DNA of 64,000 nt, taken from Methanofollis tationis. Lineage in GTDB: Archaea; Halobacteriota; Methanomicrobia; Methanomicrobiales; Methanofollaceae. The stretch is from contig NZ_JABXWR010000001.1 in the NCBI RefSeq assembly GCF_013377755.1, positions 1,623,104 to 1,687,103 of the forward strand. Direction: 5' to 3'. A program made the translations under genes and the position numbers. Positions 41,391 through 49,667 of the stretch are shown piece by piece. The notes under the pieces are model-generated. The model did not search any database and had not been told where the DNA came from. It saw only the letters and a list, made by a program, of their open reading frames with translations. The stretch's first letter is position 1, and every line of letters starts with the position of its first letter.

Positions 41391-43037
41391 TTAAAAAGCG
41401 AACTGGTCGTCCAGCGGCGTCTCCCCGGCCACCCGCCTGAAGGCGGCGAGGTCGGCGAAGGGGCGCTTCGCGAGCACCTTCGGCAGGATCTTCTTTCCGA
41501 TGCCGGGGATGTGGCCGATCGCCGTGTGCGGCAGCGTGTTGATCTCGATCGGTTTCGGCAGGGCGGTGATAGAGCGCATCCCCCACCCGACGACGACGGC
41601 GTCGGTGACGGCACCCGCGGGAAGAGCGAGGGGGAAGCCGACCAGGATGGGGTAAGACCCCATCTGCCGCCCAAAACTCGTCCTGCCGCTCACTTCGATC
41701 CCGACATCGCGCAGCACGGTGCCCGCGGGAAAGACGCGGCCGAGCATCGGGAGGTCGAACTTCGTCCTCGTCCACTCTTTAAAGGCCCTGAAGGCGGCGT
41801 CCTGTTGCCCGAGGGTGTTCTCGTCGTAGGCGCGTGTGCCGGCGAAGGGCATCAGCTGCCTGATGTTCACCCGCCGCACCATCAGGCCGGAGGCGAGCAC
41901 CTGCTCCAGAAAGGTCCGGTTTTTGTCGTAGGTCAGGGCGGTCTCCCCGGCGAGGCCGCAGACGAAGTTCAGGCCGGGCAGGAGGTCGGGGACGCCGTCC
42001 CGGCGGCCGCCGCCGATCTCGTTGACGATCTCGATCGCCCTGAATACATCGTCCGGGAGTGCTTTGAGGTTGTTCGCCCGGATCACCGCAGGGTCGGCGG
42101 TCTCCATCCCGAAAGCGGCGACGTCGCCCGGGGTGTGCCCGGCGACGATCGCTGCAAGGGCGGCGCGGCTCTCCTCCTCATAATGGACGATGGTGCCGGG
42201 GTTCACGTTGTCGATGTGGAGGGTCAGCAGGTCTGGTGCCGCCGCACGGATCCCTGAGAAGAGGGCCTCGATGAGTTCGGGCCGTGGCCGGGCAAACTCG
42301 GCGCCGCCCGCGCTGCCGTAGGCGAGGAGGTCGGGCTGGCGGCCGAGACGGAAGTGGCGGGCCCCTGCGGCGTGGAGCGCCCCGACCTCGGCACTGACCC
42401 CGGCCGCAGCGCGGTAGTGGGGCGGGCCGTAGAAGGGTTCGGTACAGAACGAGCAGCCGCCGGTGACCGAGCGGGAGCAGCCCTGCGCTGTCTCCAGCTC
42501 GATCATGACGCGAGGGAAGAGCGGGTGCTGTCGCACGACCGGGGCGCCCAGCACGCTCCAGCGGTCGATAGCCGTGTAGTCGGCCTGTCCCGTGGGCTCG
42601 CCACCTCCCAGGAGGGAGTCGAGCGCCGCGGAGGGTGAGCCCTGGAGGAGGTGATCGAACCCTGCCGCCGCCGCCCGCACCGCTTTCCTCCCGCCTTCGG
42701 CAGCGTAGCCGAAGCCGATCGGCCCGCCCAGCACCTTTTTGGGGCCGCGGATCTGCACCCCGATCTGCGAGAGTTCGGTGAGCGTCGCCGGGGTGCCGGC
42801 AAGATACTTCCCCGGCACGGTGACACCGGCGATGACGAGCAGGAGGGCGGCGTCGGAGAACGTCCGCAGGGCCAGGGGGTCTTTGCGCACGGCGTCGATG
42901 GTGGTGTACCTGACGGTATAACCGCGCTCGGCGAGCACGCCGGCGCAGTACCTGATGTAGGGCGAGATATAGGGCGGGACGCCGAGGCACGCCGGTTCGT
43001 CGACGTAGCCGTCGAGGATGACTGCGTCAGAGGTCAT
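41391..43037 (-). CDS. Radical SAM protein with C-terminal helix-hairpin-helix (COG1031 type)
   Basis: This 548-residue protein has an N-terminal B12-binding-like Rossmann domain (CAGVLAERGYTVRYTTID), then a radical SAM core. The cluster cysteines are spaced CX7CX2C (CSRSVTGGCSFC) instead of the common CX3CX2C, a known feature of this archaeal family. The C-terminus has a helix-hairpin-helix DNA-binding motif (AIGHIPGIGKKILPKVLAKRPF). The combination of radical chemistry and a nucleic-acid-binding tail suggests a DNA or RNA substrate, which has not been established. It overlaps mptE by 11 bp. Confidence 0.9.
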   Translation of the reverse strand: MTSDAVILDGYVDEPACLGVPPYISPYIRYCAGVLAERGYTVRYTTIDAVRKDPLALRTFSDAALLLVIAGVTVPGKYLAGTPATLTELSQIGVQIRGPKKVLGGPIGFGYAAEGGRKAVRAAAAGFDHLLQGSPSAALDSLLGGGEPTGQADYTAIDRWSVLGAPVVRQHPLFPRVMIELETAQGCSRSVTGGCSFCTEPFYGPPHYRAAAGVSAEVGALHAAGARHFRLGRQPDLLAYGSAGGAEFARPRPELIEALFSGIRAAAPDLLTLHIDNVNPGTIVHYEEESRAALAAIVAGHTPGDVAAFGMETADPAVIRANNLKALPDDVFRAIEIVNEIGGGRRDGVPDLLPGLNFVCGLAGETALTYDKNRTFLEQVLASGLMVRRVNIRQLMPFAGTRAYDENTLGQQDAAFRAFKEWTRTKFDLPMLGRVFPAGTVLRDVGIEVSGRTSFGRQMGSYPILVGFPLALPAGAVTDAVVVGWGMRSITALPKPIEINTLPHTAIGHIPGIGKKILPKVLAKRPFADLAAFRRVAGETPLDDQFAF

Positions 43038-43647
43038 GGCCGAGGAGGGCGAGGAGGCGGCGGGCCCAGATAAGTTTGCCCCGCTTCACCGGGTCGACCG
43101 AGGGGTCGTCGAGGTCGAATCCGACAAGACGAACGTCCGCCGCCCCGAGGGCATGGGCGGCGAAGACGGCGCGGTCGCCATCGGAAAACCCACCGAAGTT
43201 GTGGATACGCCCGAAGGGTTCGGCCTGTGTCGTCCCGACGATGGGGCCGGAGAACCTGGGCACCCAGGCGCGCAGGAGCGCGATGTTGTCCCCGTGCGCA
43301 TGAGCGACGACAACTGTTCCCTGCCGGTTCATCTCCGCCAGTGCGTCGGTCGCCCCGTCAAGATCGGTGAAGACGGCGTCCGGGCGGATGCCGCGGGTGT
43401 ACAGCACCTCGGCGGCGGCGTCCGCTGCGATGACCGCCCCTTTGATCCGGTCGACCTGGCGCGGCAGGCATGGGGCGTTGCCGCAGACCGTGACCGTGCG
43501 GCCGCGGCAGAGGGCGTCGAGGGCAGGGAGATCGTCGCGGTCGAGGAGGTCGGCAAGAATGCGGGCGGCCTCCTCGTCGCCGGTCCGGTCAAAGGAGAAG
43601 TAGTCCAGGATCTCTTCGTACAGCGGTTCCCAGTCCTCAAACCTCAT
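43027..43647 (-). CDS. mptE: 6-Hydroxymethylpterin diphosphokinase, archaeal MptE
   Basis: This 206-residue DUF115-type enzyme phosphorylates 6-hydroxymethyl-7,8-dihydropterin in the route to tetrahydromethanopterin. Family sequence is seen in GRTVTVCGNAPCLPRQVDRI, IAADAAAEVLYTRGIRPDAV and FTDLDGATDALAEM. It supports a methanogenic host. It overlaps the DHH gene upstream by 11 bp and the radical SAM gene downstream by 11 bp, so the three form one operon. Confidence 0.9.
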   Translation of the reverse strand: MRFEDWEPLYEEILDYFSFDRTGDEEAARILADLLDRDDLPALDALCRGRTVTVCGNAPCLPRQVDRIKGAVIAADAAAEVLYTRGIRPDAVFTDLDGATDALAEMNRQGTVVVAHAHGDNIALLRAWVPRFSGPIVGTTQAEPFGRIHNFGGFSDGDRAVFAAHALGAADVRLVGFDLDDPSVDPVKRGKLIWARRLLALLGHDL

Positions 43648-45139
43648 GTTTCGCCTCGTCCTCCAGCCCGACGATCCTGCGGATCCGCTTCAGGATGGGC
43701 TCGATGATCAGGCCGAGGAGTTCCTCCTTGTCCTTGACCATCGAGAAATAGGTGAGCGGGATCACGGCCGCGGCCATGGTCGCATGCCCTCCTGCCTCGC
43801 CTATGCCCTTGAACGCCTCTTCGAGCACCTTGCCGATGTGAATCCTGATGTCCCGGTTCCGCGCTGAGAAGATGATGCTGGTGTCGGTGATCCCGTAGAT
43901 GATGGCGGTGTTCACGCCCTCAAGATTGATGAGGAGATCGGCGGCCTGAGGGATGGCGTCCCGGTTGCGCAGGTAGCCTACGTTGGCGAAGAGATAACCC
44001 GAAACGACCTCGCGGTCCTGGATGGCACTGCCAATTACCTCGAGGGTCTCCTGCGATACGGCCGGGGACATGATCTTGTCGAGGATGTCGCGGTCGGTGA
44101 GCGGGAGAAGGAATGCGGCATAATTGAAGTCCTGAGGCGTGATGTTACGCCGGAAGTCCCGTGTGTCCGCCCTGATGCCGTACAGGAGGGCGGTCGCCAC
44201 CTTCGTATCGACCGGGATGTCGAGTTCCTGAAGATACTGTGTCATCACCGAGGCGGTCGCCCCCATGCCCGGCCTGATATCGACGAAATCGACCTTGGAG
44301 GTGTCGTGGGTGCCGTTTTTATGGTGGTCGATGATGATGTTCACGCGGGCGTCCTTACCGAGGGCGTTGTTCACGCCTGGCCCCGAGGAGTCTACAAGGG
44401 CAAGGTGGTCGCAGGCCGAAAGGAGTTCCGGCGTGATCTGCTCCATCTTGATGTCGAGGAGGTTGACAAAGGCGCGGTTCTCCTGGTGGCCGATGGTGCC
44501 GTCGTACAGGATACGCGAGACGAGTTTGCCGCCGCTGGCGTCGTGCGCGATCACCGCCAGCGCCATGGCGCTTGATACTGAATCGGGATCAGGGTTGGTA
44601 TGAGCGATGATCCCAAGGGTCCCCTCCCAGGATCCGAGCAGAGTATAGAGGCGCCGTGCGATGCGCGACGATGATAGCCTCCTGATCCGCAGCACGGCGG
44701 TCTTGGCGATCACCTCCTGCGGGTATAACACCACATCGGCGCCGGCGGCCTCGAGCTGGTTCTTGCTCACCGGATCGGTTGCGCGTGCGATCAGGTGGGC
44801 GGATGGATATTTCGCCTTGGCGGTCCTGACGACGGCGAGGTTTGCGTCCTTGTCGTTTGAAAGAACGAAAATGACTTCGGGCACAGGCAATTCGTCAAGC
44901 GCTGCCGGATCCTTGAGTTCCCGGACGATCGCCTGATATTTCTGATCGAGCAGATCCTGCACTCTTTTCTCATCTTTATCAAGAATGAGGATTGAATCGG
45001 TCTCTTTGAGGAGTTCCTCAACGACGTTGTATCCTGTGCTCCCGCAGCCGCATATGAGGTATTTGATCTTCCCGGACGACCCGGTCTGAGCTGCATCGGC
45101 CATCGCAGTCTTGTGTGATCTTTCGGGATAATTAACCAT
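43637..45139 (-). CDS. RCK (TrkA-N) and DHH/DHHA1 phosphoesterase fusion
   Basis: This 500-residue protein joins an N-terminal RCK nucleotide-binding domain (KYLICGCGSTGYNVVEELL) to a DHH phosphoesterase. DHH motifs are HTNPDPDSVSSAMAL, LALVDSSGPG and INIIIDHHKNG-like sequence (here NIIIDHHKNG). DHHA1 ends in EAGGHATMAAAV. The architecture fits enzymes that hydrolyse linear or cyclic dinucleotides such as c-di-AMP. ATG 45103 is an alternative start to 45139. A TATA-like ATATCGAAATTA region lies just upstream, next to the divergent tRNA gene. Confidence 0.9.
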   Translation of the reverse strand: MVNYPERSHKTAMADAAQTGSSGKIKYLICGCGSTGYNVVEELLKETDSILILDKDEKRVQDLLDQKYQAIVRELKDPAALDELPVPEVIFVLSNDKDANLAVVRTAKAKYPSAHLIARATDPVSKNQLEAAGADVVLYPQEVIAKTAVLRIRRLSSSRIARRLYTLLGSWEGTLGIIAHTNPDPDSVSSAMALAVIAHDASGGKLVSRILYDGTIGHQENRAFVNLLDIKMEQITPELLSACDHLALVDSSGPGVNNALGKDARVNIIIDHHKNGTHDTSKVDFVDIRPGMGATASVMTQYLQELDIPVDTKVATALLYGIRADTRDFRRNITPQDFNYAAFLLPLTDRDILDKIMSPAVSQETLEVIGSAIQDREVVSGYLFANVGYLRNRDAIPQAADLLINLEGVNTAIIYGITDTSIIFSARNRDIRIHIGKVLEEAFKGIGEAGGHATMAAAVIPLTYFSMVKDKEELLGLIIEPILKRIRRIVGLEDEAKHEV

Positions 45140-45191
45140 CGCCGCAACCTTTATATCGAAATTAGGCTAACATAGTATGGTCAAAGCACAG

Positions 45192-45264
45192 GGGCCTGTA
45201 GCTTAGTTTGGCATAGCGGCGGACTCTTAATCCGCAGGCCAGGGGTTCAAATCCCTTCAGGCCC
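45192..45264 (+). tRNA. tRNA-Lys (anticodon CTT)
   Basis: The acceptor stem GGGCCTG pairs with CAGGCCC. The anticodon stem GCGGA / TCCGC encloses the loop CTCTTAA with anticodon CTT. The T-arm is AGGGG-TTCAAAT-CCCTT. No intron is present. The discriminator base is G, and CCA is not encoded. Confidence 0.97.
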
Positions 45265-45265
45265 G

Positions 45266-45683
45266 TTCTTTCTGTTCTGAAAAATTCTTTGTGCCTGAGT
45301 TCGATCTGATCGCATTTCTGTCCGCTCTTTTGCCTGCATCTCTGATCCGTTCGTGTATTTTTCAAGACCGACTGCGGTGCGGCATACACCGCCGGGCAGC
45401 GTTGGGCCTCGCTGGAGAAGGTGGTTCGGGGAAGACGGGTGGTTCTGAAAAATATGCTGTCCACTCACGCGAGAGGCCGCGATGAAACCGGGCCCTGTTC
45501 TAATCCCTGAGATCTTCGCGGAAATATGCGTCTTTTCGCGCCTAATCGCGTGAACCTTTCCCGGAAAATCATGTGACTGTCCTGAAACGCTTCTCGTCCC
45601 TTCTCTCATGTACTCCATCCCGGGTCGCCTGAGCAGGGTCGGGTGAAGGTGTCCTGACCTCCCACACAAGGGAGCGAAGAGCA
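45266..45683. other. Intergenic stretch without a credible gene
   Basis: The 418 bp after tRNA-Lys contain overlapping short frames on both strands, none with a ribosome-binding site or protein-like composition. I see no RNA gene or repeat here. Confidence 0.5.
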
Positions 45684-46574
45684 TTATTTCCCGACCGCCA
45701 CCAGCATCTCCTCAAGGCTCGGGTAGCGCGACTCGATCCGCTCCACCGTCCCACCGGCCGCCGCCACGGCCGCGGATACCCGGTTCATTCCGGCGACATC
45801 GCCGGCTGCAGCCATGTAGATGCCGTCGGATCGTGTATAGGCCAGGGAGGGTTCAAGGGCGCTCGCGTTTGGGATGGTGAAATAGACCTCGTAGGTGAGG
45901 GAGCCGAACCGCTCCCTCAGGTCCCGCATCGTGCCGAAGGCCTCGATCCGGCCCCGCCTCAGGATCATCACCCGGTCGCAGATCTCCTCGATCTGGTAGA
46001 GGTTGTGCGCCGAGAGCACGATCGTCCTCCCTTCGGCGCGCAGCTCCCTGAGATACTCTCCGATAAACCGCCCGGTCATCGGGTCGAGCCCGGACGAAGG
46101 CTCGTCATAGACGAGGAACCGGGGATCGTGTAGCAGGGAGCGTGCGATCGCCACCTTGCGCCGCATTCCTTTCGAGAGCTCGCCGATCTTCTTCTCGCCG
46201 GCGTCGAGAGAGAGGGAGGAGAGGAGGCGCCCGCTGCGTTCACGGATCTCCCCGCCTGAAAGCCCATAGATCTCGCCGAAGAAGGCGAGGTAGTCGGCGA
46301 CCCTCATTGTCTCGTACAGGCGCGACTCCTCAGGGAGGTAGCCGAGGGTCTGCTTCAGGGCGTGCGGGTTTCTGACCACATCGACGCCGGCGATCGCAAG
46401 GCTTCCCGTGGTCGGGGACGAGAGCCCGGAGAGGATTTTCAGGAGCGTCGTCTTCCCGGCCCCGTTGTGCCCCACAACCCCGAGGATCTCTCCTTCTCCG
46501 AGATCAAAACTCACGCCGTCGAGGGCCCTGAACGCCCCGTAGTCCTTCACCAAGTTGCGTGCCGCGATCATCAT
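45684..46574 (-). CDS. ABC transporter ATP-binding protein
   Basis: This 296-residue ATPase has Walker A GHNGAGKTT, signature ELSKGMRRKVAI, Walker B FLVYDEPSSGLDP and H-loop VLSAHNLYQIEEI. It is of the DrrA/NatA type with a C-terminal accessory domain. The start at 46574 (MMIAARNLVKDYG) was chosen because the protein family begins there. An ATG at 46604 would add ten residues. It is divergent from the two permease genes that should complete the exporter. Confidence 0.92.
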   Translation of the reverse strand: MMIAARNLVKDYGAFRALDGVSFDLGEGEILGVVGHNGAGKTTLLKILSGLSSPTTGSLAIAGVDVVRNPHALKQTLGYLPEESRLYETMRVADYLAFFGEIYGLSGGEIRERSGRLLSSLSLDAGEKKIGELSKGMRRKVAIARSLLHDPRFLVYDEPSSGLDPMTGRFIGEYLRELRAEGRTIVLSAHNLYQIEEICDRVMILRRGRIEAFGTMRDLRERFGSLTYEVYFTIPNASALEPSLAYTRSDGIYMAAAGDVAGMNRVSAAVAAAGGTVERIESRYPSLEEMLVAVGK

Positions 46575-48448
46575 ATCGGAGTCGTACGCCACCGGATATA
46601 TCATATCGCATACTGCCCAACCGTTCCTGCAAGGAGTCGATCCCGATCAGCCTGCGAACCGCCCTGACCATTGCGCGCTGGGAGACGAAACGTTCCCTCA
46701 CCACGATGAGCAGAGACGTCCTCCCCATGACTGCCGTCCTTCTCGTCGCTCTCCTCCTCGCCTCGGGTATCACCGCAGAGAGCGGCATCCGTCTCCAGGA
46801 CGGTATCTACACGGTGGGGATCGACGATCCCGCCGTAGCGGCGATCCTCTCAGGCGACCCGGCATTCTCGGTGAGTCTCACAGACGGCGCCACGCTCGCC
46901 CAGAGACCGGGCGCATACGACCTCGTCATCTCGGGTGGCAGGGCCAGGGCGGCCCGGACCGAGAAGGGTGCGGCGGCGCTCTCTGCATTCTCCATCGCAT
47001 ACCGGAACTACCGTACCGGTATCTACACAGGCGAAGAGGACCTCTTTGCCGCATACCCCCTCTGGATCGAGACGGTAGAGGTGACGAGCAGCCTCGACTT
47101 CACCGCCACCGAAAGCGGACAGATCATCGCCCCAAAACCGCAGGAAGGGAGCGACGTTCGGCCCTCAGGCCAGGTCGAAGAGGTGCCGACACCTTCGTCC
47201 ACCCTCGCCGTCTCCGCGGAAGAACTCCGCCAGGACCTCGCCGCCGCCCCGGCAGGGAACGAGGGGATCGCGCGCTACCTTGGCATGTTCTCAGGCGGCC
47301 CTGACCTCGGGGAGTTCAAGACCCCCTCGCAGCTCTCCCCGCCCCTCCCCTTCGACTCGCTCATTTACATCTTCGTCTTCATCTTTCCGCTCTACTTCAC
47401 CTCCCAGTTCGCGATGATGTCGATTGCAAACGAGCGGATCGAGCGGCGGGGCGAGATCCTTCTTTCCACCCCGGCCGGACCGCTCACCATCATCGCCGGC
47501 AAGATGCTCCCCTACTTCCTCCTGATGATCGCCGTCTGCTCGGCGATTGTCCTCATCACCGGCGGATCGTTCGTTGTCATCTTCCCCCTCATCCCGGTGA
47601 TCCTCTTCTTCCTTGCGGCGGCACTGCTCATCGGCATGACGGCGCGGAGCTTTCGAGAACTCTCCTTCCTCTCCATCTTCTTCTCGACGGTGATGACCTC
47701 GTACCTCTTCTTCCCCTCGATCTTCGCAAATGTCCACGTGATCAGCCTGATCTCGCCCCTGACCCTGGTGGTCCTCAACTTCCAGGGCACGGGCTTTTCT
47801 GCGGCCGACTACCTCTATGCGACCGCCCTCTTCTGGCTCTCAACCGCCGTCGTCCTCTGGCTCTGCGCCCGCAACTTCACCGAGGAGCAGCTCTTCTCGC
47901 AGGAACGCCTCACCTCCCGCCTCCGCTCCTTTATCTTTGCGGCGATGGCCCGGGACCACCCCTTCGCCTCCCTCGTCGCCGTAAACCTCCTCGCCATCCC
48001 GCTCATCTTCATGGTGCAACTGATGTACCTGGTGCTCCTCTTCAACCTCCCGCTGCCGTGGTCGCTCATCGCCCTGATCCTCCTCGCCGCCTTCACCGAG
48101 GAGGTCGCCAAGTCGATCGGGATCGTCGCCCTCTTCCGCGGGATCCCGGGCTTTTTCACCTGGCGAAACGTGCTCCTCGCCGCCGTGGCGACCGGGTTCG
48201 GTTTCCTCCTCGGTGAGAAACTTCTCCTCTTCGTGATGATGGCGCAGGTCACCGGGTCGCTCTTCGGCTCTGTCCTCTTCTCGGGTTTCGGCCTCCTCTG
48301 GATGCCCTTCCTTCTCCATACGGCAGGCGCCCTGATCGTGGGGGCGGTGCTGAAGGTCGGCGGGCGTCGGGCCTATCTCCCGGGCCTCCTCCTCGCGACG
48401 GCGGTCCATGCCTCGTATAACCTCATCCTGATCGGGGGTGCACTGTGA
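46559..48448 (+). CDS. ABC-2 permease fused to a PrsW-like intramembrane protease domain
   Basis: The first 440 or so residues are an ABC-2 type permease: TALTIARWETKRSLT, a first helix, a large extracytoplasmic domain, then five or more helices (YIFVFIFPLYFTSQFAMMS onward). The remaining 190 residues carry the PrsW protease motifs: FTEEVAKSIG (EExxK), TGFGFLLGEKLL, LLHTAGALIVG and AVHASYNLIL. The start is uncertain. ATG 46559 overlaps the divergent ATPase gene. Homology begins near 46650, where AAGGAG precedes an in-frame ATC but no standard start codon. It overlaps the second permease gene by 4 bp. Confidence 0.82.
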   Translation: MPRSSYRSRTPPDISYRILPNRSCKESIPISLRTALTIARWETKRSLTTMSRDVLPMTAVLLVALLLASGITAESGIRLQDGIYTVGIDDPAVAAILSGDPAFSVSLTDGATLAQRPGAYDLVISGGRARAARTEKGAAALSAFSIAYRNYRTGIYTGEEDLFAAYPLWIETVEVTSSLDFTATESGQIIAPKPQEGSDVRPSGQVEEVPTPSSTLAVSAEELRQDLAAAPAGNEGIARYLGMFSGGPDLGEFKTPSQLSPPLPFDSLIYIFVFIFPLYFTSQFAMMSIANERIERRGEILLSTPAGPLTIIAGKMLPYFLLMIAVCSAIVLITGGSFVVIFPLIPVILFFLAAALLIGMTARSFRELSFLSIFFSTVMTSYLFFPSIFANVHVISLISPLTLVVLNFQGTGFSAADYLYATALFWLSTAVVLWLCARNFTEEQLFSQERLTSRLRSFIFAAMARDHPFASLVAVNLLAIPLIFMVQLMYLVLLFNLPLPWSLIALILLAAFTEEVAKSIGIVALFRGIPGFFTWRNVLLAAVATGFGFLLGEKLLLFVMMAQVTGSLFGSVLFSGFGLLWMPFLLHTAGALIVGAVLKVGGRRAYLPGLLLATAVHASYNLILIGGAL

Positions 48449-49518
48449 AGCCGCGTCATGTCTGGACCATCGCAAAAAAAGAACTCCGGGGGATCGGAAA
48501 CGAGCGGACGATCGTGCTTGCGATCCTGCTGCAGGTATTCATCGCCATGTTCTCCTCGTTCCTGGTCGTCGGCCTCACCTCGCTCTACGACCCCTCGTCC
48601 CTCGGCGGGATGTCGGGGGGGTATGCGGTCGGGTATGCCGGCACCGATTCGCCGCTTGCAGACCTGCTCGAAGAGAAAGGCGACTTCGAGGTCTACCGGA
48701 TGGACCTCTCCGAAGCGGTCGCCGCCCTGCAGGAGCGGAGGCTTGCGGCAGTGGTCTATGTCCCTGATACCCCTCCGGACGGTACCGACCCGGTGAAGAT
48801 CACGCTCTACACCCTGAAAAACGACATCTCCGCCTCGGTGACCGGCGTGAAGATCAGGGAGGCGATGGAGGCCTATGAGGTGATGCTCAGGGAGGCGAGA
48901 GACGACCGCCTCACTGCAGAGCCCGTCGAGATCGCCGTTCCTGCAGATGTACGCGGCCAGAGTTTCTTCATCTTCGTTTACGGCCTCCTCGTGCCCCTCC
49001 TCCTCTTCATGCCGGCGATCATCTCGGCGAGCCTGATCATCGACTTCATCACCGAGGAGTACAGCACAAAAACCCTCGACACGCTCCTCTCGACGCCCCT
49101 CACCTTCACCGAGATCCTCTGGGGAAAAGTGCTCGCTGCATGGGTGCTCGTCCCGCTCCAGGCCGGGGCGTGGATCGTCCTCCTGGCAGCGAACGGGATC
49201 GCGATCCGCAGCACCCTTGCGATCCTCCTCCACGTATCGGCGGCGTCCCTGGTGCTGATCCTCATCGGGGCGATCGCCGCCCTTCACTATCGTGAGCGGA
49301 CGAGTGCCCAGTTCGTCTACTCGACCGCTCTCGTCGCCGTCCTCCTCGCCGTCCTCGCCATCCCCGGCAACCCGGCGAACCTGATCGTCCTGCTCGCAGC
49401 CGGTTCGCCAGCGCCCCTGCATGGGGCGGCGCTCGTCGGTGTCCTTACCGGGACGGCCTTCCTTGCGATCATCACCGATCGCTATGCGCGGCGGCTGGCG
49501 GCACGGGCGGCGCAATAG
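48445..49518 (+). CDS. ABC-2 type permease
   Basis: This 357-residue permease begins at a GTG overlapping the previous stop. It has an N-terminal cytoplasmic start (HVWTIAKKELRGIGNERTIV), one helix, a 110-residue external domain and then about five helices (FFIFVYGLLVPLLLFMPAII onward). ITEEYSTKTLDTLLSTPLT is the usual coupling segment of NatB-like permeases. With the PrsW-fused permease and the divergent ATPase it would form one export complex; the cargo is unknown. Confidence 0.9.
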   Translation: MKPRHVWTIAKKELRGIGNERTIVLAILLQVFIAMFSSFLVVGLTSLYDPSSLGGMSGGYAVGYAGTDSPLADLLEEKGDFEVYRMDLSEAVAALQERRLAAVVYVPDTPPDGTDPVKITLYTLKNDISASVTGVKIREAMEAYEVMLREARDDRLTAEPVEIAVPADVRGQSFFIFVYGLLVPLLLFMPAIISASLIIDFITEEYSTKTLDTLLSTPLTFTEILWGKVLAAWVLVPLQAGAWIVLLAANGIAIRSTLAILLHVSAASLVLILIGAIAALHYRERTSAQFVYSTALVAVLLAVLAIPGNPANLIVLLAAGSPAPLHGAALVGVLTGTAFLAIITDRYARRLAARAAQ

Positions 49519-49667
49519 GATTGTCAGGAAGGGTAAAAGGTCCGATGGCTGCTTATTTTTCCGTATGGGCCGAAAATAACTGTAGATATCACCACATTTC
49601 TGCTAATCGGGCGGAGAAAATCAGAAAAAATATACAATAGCCCTCCGCACATGTAGCGTGATCCATC

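Noticed and set aside
45247-45684. Minus-strand frame beside tRNA-Lys
   Set aside because: It runs into the tRNA gene and has no ribosome-binding site or protein-like segment.
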